Shown: piece by piece, positions 12,998 to 16,938 of the stretch
Layout: each line of letters opens with the position of its first letter
Position numbering within the stretch: the first letter of the stretch is position 1
Made by a program: the position numbers and the translations under genes
Source: Limisphaerales bacterium
GTDB lineage: Bacteria; Verrucomicrobiota; Verrucomicrobiia; Limisphaerales; UBA11358
Length of the DNA: 16,938 nt
Assembly (NCBI GenBank): GCA_027451565.1
Contig: DAIDJC010000033.1
Coordinates: forward strand, 1 to 16,938
Reading direction: 5' to 3'
The notes under the pieces: generated by a model
The model's database searches: none
The model's input: the letters and a program-made list of their open reading frames with translations, nothing else
Told to the model about the DNA's origin: nothing

Positions 12998-14566
12998 TCA
13001 ATGCTCGCTCATTGTCTGGGCGGGTTGCGCGGCCACCTTTTTTAACAATGGAGTGAGCAGAACGGCAACCGCCAGCGCCACGCCGATGGCAAAAAATGCG
13101 TCGGCAAATGCCTGGACCTGCGCTTCGCGAAATGTCAGGGACTGGAGGGTTTTAACTGCGGCATCGTGACCGCGAAGGCTGTCCCCACCCAACGCAACGG
13201 TGAATTTTTCACTTAGATTCACCAAGGTTTCCTGCATTGAAAAATTGGACGCGTTCAAATGATCGGCAAGCCGGGCAAAATGCAGGTTGGTGCGGTCATT
13301 GAGAATCGTCGCACACATGGCTATTCCGATGGCGCCGCCGAGATTGCGCATCATGTTGAAGAGGCCGCTGGCATACTTGAGGCGCTCGGGAGGCAGGCTT
13401 CCCAGGCCAAGCGTCACGGCCGGGGCCACCGCAAATACCTGGGGAAATCCCCTTATAAACTGGGGCCAGAACATCTCCCTGCCGCTCCAGTCATGGGTGA
13501 TGCCGCTAAAACCCCACATGGAAAGGGCAAACGCAGCCAGGCCAGCCATCAGAAGCCAGCGGGTATCAAAGCGCTTGGCGAGAATAATGTAAACTGGTAC
13601 TCCGATGAGTGATGCGGCGCCGGTCGCCACAATGGCCACGCCTGTCTGCCAGGCATCATAGCCCCGCACATAACCCAGGAATAACGGCGTCAAAAAGATG
13701 GTGGCAAAGATTCCCACCCCGGTCATGAAGGAAAGGATTGAGCCCACAAGGAAATTCCTGTTTTTAAGCGCGCGCAAATCCATCACGGGATGGGCGTATG
13801 TCAAACTGCGGATGACGAATAAAATGCCGCTCACAATCGCCACCACGGTAAAGGTCGAAATCGTGTTGTCATCAAACCAGTTCCAGCGCGCGCCTTCCTC
13901 CAGGACGTATTGAAGGCTGCCCAACCCTGTGGCCATGAGAATAATGCCGGGATAATCCGCATCCCCCAGCAGAGATAGGTCAGGCTGGTCAATTTTTACC
14001 AGCGCCGGGGTGAGTCCGGCGACAAACATCCCTGGAAAAAGGTTTATGAAAAAAAGCCAGCGCCAGTTCAACGTGTCAGTGATCCATCCGCCGATAACCG
14101 GGCCAAGCGTTGGCGCAACGGAGGCAATTGTTCCGATGACTGCGGCGGCATAAACCCGCCGTGTTCCCTGAAAATAATGGAAGGACGAGGTGAACACGGT
14201 AGGAATCATGGAAGCTCCAAGCAACCCCTGGAGCGCGCGGAAAACGATCATGCTCGAAATGTCCCAGGCCATGCCACAGAGAAGGCTGCTCAATGTGAAA
14301 CCGACCGCAGAAAAGGTGAACAGCCATCGTGTGGAAAACACCCTCGTCAGCCACCCGGATAATGGTATCATGCATATTTCCGCGATCAGATAGGATGTCT
14401 GCACCCAACTGATCTGGTCCTGCGCCGCTGACAACCCCCCGCCAATGTCCTGCAATGAAGAAGCGACAATCTGTATGTCCAAAAGGGCCATGAACATTCC
14501 CACGCACATCACGACAAACGGAAGAATGTCTTTGGCCCGCAAGGGATCCTTGAATTCAAGTGACAT
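12998..14566 (-). CDS. emrB: EmrB/QacA-type (DHA2) MFS multidrug exporter
   Basis: A 522-residue inner-membrane drug:proton antiporter of the 14-helix DHA2 branch of the major facilitator superfamily. Visible marks are helix 1 with ALLDIQIV (27-34, the proton-linked Asp30), motif A-like GWLTRVFSTRW (71-81), the helix-4 region VFRALQGLLGASMIPTVF (108-125), and antiporter motif C GTIASVAPTLGPVIGGWITD (145-164), followed by NWRWLFFINLFPG. Hydrophobic segments continue to the C-terminus (AVAVLLTPLL). Length is normal. It starts six bases after the stop of the membrane-fusion gene. With that partner it should pump lipophilic compounds or weak acids directly across the envelope. The substrate is unknown, and the symbol is used for family rather than proven orthology. 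No clear terminator was seen downstream. Confidence 0.94.
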   Translation of the reverse strand: MSLEFKDPLRAKDILPFVVMCVGMFMALLDIQIVASSLQDIGGGLSAAQDQISWVQTSYLIAEICMIPLSGWLTRVFSTRWLFTFSAVGFTLSSLLCGMAWDISSMIVFRALQGLLGASMIPTVFTSSFHYFQGTRRVYAAAVIGTIASVAPTLGPVIGGWITDTLNWRWLFFINLFPGMFVAGLTPALVKIDQPDLSLLGDADYPGIILMATGLGSLQYVLEEGARWNWFDDNTISTFTVVAIVSGILFVIRSLTYAHPVMDLRALKNRNFLVGSILSFMTGVGIFATIFLTPLFLGYVRGYDAWQTGVAIVATGAASLIGVPVYIILAKRFDTRWLLMAGLAAFALSMWGFSGITHDWSGREMFWPQFIRGFPQVFAVAPAVTLGLGSLPPERLKYASGLFNMMRNLGGAIGIAMCATILNDRTNLHFARLADHLNASNFSMQETLVNLSEKFTVALGGDSLRGHDAAVKTLQSLTFREAQVQAFADAFFAIGVALAVAVLLTPLLKKVAAQPAQTMSEH

Positions 14567-14572
14567 AGGGAA

Positions 14573-15667
14573 TCAGGATTGAGTGTACACCCGGACGGTG
14601 GCAGAAAGTCCTGGACGCAACTGGCCGAGGGTGGATTTTTCGTCGTCGAGCTGGATGCGCACGGCGACACGCTGGACAATTTTGGTGAAATTTCCCGTCG
14701 CATTTTCCGGCGGCAAAATGCTGAATTGCGAGCCCGTAGCGGGAGCAATGCTGACAACGCGCCCTTTATAATATTTACCCCCAAACAGGTCAAATTGCAC
14801 CGTTGCGGGCGACCCTGCGTGAATGCGCGCCATCTGGTCCTCCTTGAAGTTGGCGTCTATCCACAAGCCCCGCGCTGGCACAAGTGAAACCAATTGCGAC
14901 CCGACCGTTGCATAACTTCCAACCTGCGCGCTGCGATTTCCAACCACCCCGTCCATCGGAGCCCGCAATTCGGTGTAACTCAGTTTAAGTTTTGCCAGTT
15001 CCAAATCAGCCACGGACGACTTCAAGGCAGCCTGCGTCTGCATTTTCTGCGTTGCAATCACATCAAGCTGCCTTTCAGCGGCAACATAAGCCGCCCGGTA
15101 TTTATCACCATTGGCCTTGGCCACCTTATACGCGGCATCCGCTCTGTCAAATGTCTGGGCGGATTCAGCACCGGTGGTGACCAATGTTTTGAAGCGCACA
15201 AAATCATTTTTAGTGCGGGCAATTTCCGCATCGGCGGCGGCAACCTCGGCGCCTGCCTGGACCACCAGCGCCGCCTGCGACTCCGCCTGGGCGTCCAGGT
15301 TTGTTTCGGTCGCTCCCTGCAGACTCACCTGCGCCTGGGCCTTCTGGCATGCTGCACGAAAGTCCCGGTCGTCCAGTCTTATAAGCAGGTCTCCCTGATG
15401 AACCGCCTGGTTATCAGTCATGTCAATTTCTGCCACAAATCCGGCCACCTTCGGTGCGATGACCGTAACATCTCCCCCCACATAGGCGTCGTCCGTGAAT
15501 TCAATGAATCGTCCGCTGGTGAACCAGTGGTACCCCAAAATGGCGCACCCCACGACTGAGAAAATGAGAACGCCAATGATTAAACTTTTTTTCAAATTCG
15601 ACCTGGCTTGCACCGGCACCACGGCTGGCAACTGATCAGGTCCGTCGGATTTGGAAGTATTTTTCAT
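14573..15667 (-). CDS. emrA: EmrA/HlyD-family membrane fusion protein
   Basis: A 364-residue periplasmic adaptor linking an EmrB-type pump to an outer-membrane channel. Order: cytoplasmic tail; single membrane anchor about 29-46 (SLIIGVLIFSVVGCAILG); the typical entry FTDDAYVGGDVTVIAPKVAGFVAEI (57-81); first half of the biotinyl-lipoyl domain ending GDLLIRLDDRDF; Ala/Gln-rich helical hairpin (about 105-210); second lipoyl half ELRAPMDGVVGNRSAQVGSYATVG; beta-barrel region SLVPARGLWIDANFKEDQMARIHAGSPATVQFDLFGGKYYKGRV; and closing GLSATVRV. The ATG at 15667 was chosen; the longer version would need a TTG three codons upstream. It lies 21 bases after the SDR gene and 6 bases before emrB, so all three were one operon. 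No TolC-like gene is in the window. Confidence 0.94.
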   Translation of the reverse strand: MKNTSKSDGPDQLPAVVPVQARSNLKKSLIIGVLIFSVVGCAILGYHWFTSGRFIEFTDDAYVGGDVTVIAPKVAGFVAEIDMTDNQAVHQGDLLIRLDDRDFRAACQKAQAQVSLQGATETNLDAQAESQAALVVQAGAEVAAADAEIARTKNDFVRFKTLVTTGAESAQTFDRADAAYKVAKANGDKYRAAYVAAERQLDVIATQKMQTQAALKSSVADLELAKLKLSYTELRAPMDGVVGNRSAQVGSYATVGSQLVSLVPARGLWIDANFKEDQMARIHAGSPATVQFDLFGGKYYKGRVVSIAPATGSQFSILPPENATGNFTKIVQRVAVRIQLDDEKSTLGQLRPGLSATVRVYTQS

Positions 15668-15688
15668 TTTTTGCAATGGTTTGGAATT

Positions 15689-16299
15689 TCAGTCCAATTT
15701 GAATTGCCTGCGAAAACTCTTGTCGAAGGCTGAAGCCGGCACAAAACGTCGCAAGCGGCTCAATGTCACCGCTTTGCCGACCGGATACCGCAATTTTGGA
15801 AAATCATCCGTTAGGGCGCATAGAACGGCTCGTGCGACGCCACTGACGGGATCGCCGTTATTGATGGACCATTCGCGAACGCCTTGCATCGTCCCACGCA
15901 ATTTGTTGTAGGCATCCACCGTCCCGGCAACCTGCTGGCTGTTCGCGTTGAACCGAGTTTTCGTAAAAGCGGGCTCGACCAACAAGGCACGAATGCCAAA
16001 AGGACGCACCTCATGATCCAGTGTTTCCGTAAATCCTTCGACAGCATGCTTCGTAGCGCCGTAAAAGCCCAACCCTGGAGCCGGCAGGAAACCGAAAGCG
16101 GAACTGATATTGACGATCCGACCATATTTTTGACCGCGCATTCCCGGCAGGACGGCCTTGGTCAGGCGGAAAAGTCCGAAGAAATTCGTTTCAAATTGGC
16201 GCCGAGCCTCCTCCATGCTCGTTTCCTCGATCGCTCCCGTCAGGGCATAACCTGCGTTATTGATGAGATGATGAATCACTCCGGCACGCTTCTGCACAC
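15689..16299 (-). pseudogene. 5'-truncated short-chain dehydrogenase/reductase gene
   Basis: The coding sequence retains about 203 residues of a classical SDR: HHLINNAGYALTGAIEETS (NNAG motif), RQFETNFFGLFRLTKAVLPGM, GRIVNISSAFG (catalytic Ser) and FYGATKHAVEGF (catalytic Tyr-x3-Lys), then EVRPFGIRALLVEPAFTKT. The first 70-80 residues, including the NAD(P)-binding TGxxxGIG motif, are missing. Homology stops near 16297, and the frame upstream reads into the IS3 element with only a TTG start. A GTG at 16297 could start a fragment, but without the nucleotide-binding half it should be inactive. It is first in the operon with emrA and emrB; an oxidoreductase there may once have modified an exported compound. 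A transcriptional effect on emrAB is inferred. Confidence 0.83.
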
Positions 16300-16317
16300 T
16301 GTGAGGTTTCTTCGATT

Positions 16318-16346
16318 TTGCAGACACGGGGGCGGAGTGGTAGAAA
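16318..16346 (+). promoter_or_regulatory. Candidate promoter of the IS3 transposase genes
   Basis: TTGCAG (16318-16323), 17-base spacer, TAGAAA (16341-16346), 15 bases before the orfA ATG. Spacing is ideal and both boxes match the sigma-70 consensus at four of six positions; position just inside the IS end is usual for IS3 elements. Confidence 0.4.
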
Positions 16347-16361
16347 AGAAAGCGAAGACCT

Positions 16362-16679
16362 ATGCCACGAACACACAAACCCTATGACGCCACCTTTCGC
16401 CAACAGGCGGTGGATCTAGCCCAAACCAGCGGGAAGCCTTATCGCGACGTTGCTCGTGATTTGGGTGTCAGTGTCGACACCCTGCGGGCCTGGCGGCACC
16501 AGCAAACCACCCAGCCGGACACTGGCCCGGTGGCCGCTGCCGGCAAGCCCAGCGAGTTGGAACGCGAGAACCAACGCCTGCGCCGCGAACTGGCTTACAC
16601 CCAACGCCAGCGTGAAATCCTAAAAAAAGCCTTGGCCATCTGCTCGGAGCAGCCCGGCCTGCTCGGCGATTCGAACTGA
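16362..16679 (+). CDS. IS3-family transposase OrfA (helix-turn-helix protein)
   Basis: A 105-residue DNA-binding subunit. Residues 8-46 form the HTH_Tnp_1 helix-turn-helix (YDATFRQQAVDLAQTSGKPYRDVARDLGVSVDTLRAWRHQ). A linker follows, then a leucine-zipper helix (SELERENQRLRRELAYTQRQREILKKALAI, about 64-93). OrfA alone usually binds the IS ends and represses; fused to OrfB by frameshifting it forms the active transposase. The start ATG is preceded by GAAGACCT, a weak ribosome site. The slippery A7 run lies at Leu-Lys-Lys near the end of the zipper, the usual place. Confidence 0.93.
   Translation: MPRTHKPYDATFRQQAVDLAQTSGKPYRDVARDLGVSVDTLRAWRHQQTTQPDTGPVAAAGKPSELERENQRLRRELAYTQRQREILKKALAICSEQPGLLGDSN
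16622..16628 (+). promoter_or_regulatory. A7 slippery site for programmed -1 frameshifting
   Basis: Seven consecutive A are phased A-AAA-AAA in the orfA frame (CTA AAA AAA GCC). A -1 slip joins OrfA to the open orfB frame, as known for IS3-family OrfAB fusion transposases. No downstream pseudoknot was assessed. Confidence 0.7.
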
Positions 16680-16938
16680 TCGAGCAGATGGCCATGCAAA
16701 CCGCCCAACCCATCAAGCTGATCTGCCAGACGCTGGACGTCTCCCGCGCCGGTTATTACGCCCATCGTCACAAGCTGGAACGGCCGCGTCGCCAACAAGA
16801 CCAAGCGCTAAGGCCACTAATCTGTCAGGAATTTGAGGCCAGTCGTAAAAGTTACGGCAGCCCCCGATTGCAGGTCGCGCTACGCCGTCAGGGTCATCTT
16901 TGCGGCAAAAACCGCGTGGCCCGGCTCATGCGTCAGGC
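16622..16938 (+). CDS. IS3-family transposase OrfB, N-terminal part (partial)
   Basis: The frame -1 to orfA is open from the slippery run to the right edge, giving about 105 residues. It reads FELIEQMAMQTAQPIKLICQTLDVSRAGYYAHR ... then QEFEASRKSYGSPRLQVALRRQGHLCGKNRVARLMRQ. This is the HTH_21 region (SYGSPRL / KNRVARLMR) that precedes the rve catalytic core of IS3 OrfB proteins. The DDE residues lie beyond the window, so activity cannot be judged. An independent start is possible at the ATG at 16688, but production as an OrfAB fusion is more likely. Confidence 0.88.

Larger units (their letters stand above)
16300..16938 (+). mobile_element. IS3-family insertion sequence, left part (runs off the window)
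   Basis: The element carries orfA and the start of orfB in the order and relative frame usual for IS3. The left end is placed at TGTGAGG (16300) because SDR homology ends just before it and IS3 ends normally begin with TG. The right end, its inverted repeat and any target duplication lie beyond the window, so the boundary is good to a few bases only. It is oriented away from the SDR-emrAB operon. Confidence 0.78.

Noticed and set aside
15668..15676. Upstream TTG start for the EmrA-like protein
   Set aside because: An ATG three codons later gives the same domain content and is the commoner start.
1..16938. tRNA, rRNA or CRISPR array
   Set aside because: No cloverleaf, rRNA-like stretch or regularly spaced repeat series was recognised; the IS end motifs are only four copies at transposon ends.

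Overview
The window looks like chromosomal DNA of a Verrucomicrobiota member, probably close to Pedosphaera-type lineages. This is inference from gene content: delta-60 repeat proteins ending in a 'LQ-S-DSL...FYRI' domain, a tiny lipoprotein with a Trp-rich tail behind a coiled-coil membrane protein, moderately high GC, and start codons almost without Shine-Dalgarno sequences. No rRNA, tRNA or CRISPR array was seen.

Positions 1-6263 are ordinary housekeeping DNA. On the minus strand a VanZ-like membrane protein is translationally coupled by ATGA to the N-terminal half of the DNA-uptake channel ComEC, which runs off the left edge. Divergent from them is pdxJ (vitamin B6 synthesis), then a coiled-coil membrane-anchored protein with its own promoter, a 56-residue lipoprotein and a small two-helix membrane protein. 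Convergent with these, on the minus strand, are rarA (AAA+ replication-fork ATPase) and a slightly overlapping 5-formyltetrahydrofolate cyclo-ligase.

Positions 6264-12997 are accessory and eroded. After about 500 bp without genes comes a complete 1.3 kb insertion sequence (6779-8082) with an integrase-type DDE transposase. Its ends carry a two-part motif four times, twice per end, and the inner copies overlap the first and last codons of the transposase gene. The IS abuts a 5'-deleted delta-60 gene; the intact paralogue follows directly. Then come a secreted protein with an N-terminal beta-type domain and a HEAT-like C-terminus, a frameshifted ankyrin-repeat gene, and about 0.9 kb holding a broken GIY-YIG nuclease gene set among very strong short-loop hairpins.

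Positions 12998-16938 hold a minus-strand transport operon: SDR oxidoreductase, then emrA-type membrane fusion protein, then emrB-type 14-helix drug exporter. An IS3-family element beginning at about 16300 has removed the 5' end of the SDR gene and separated the operon from its original upstream region. The IS3 orfA is complete with an A7 slippery site, and orfB runs off the right edge.

No completely new defence or metabolic system is claimed. The most unusual signals are the four-site architecture of the IS and the hairpin/GIY-YIG cluster.
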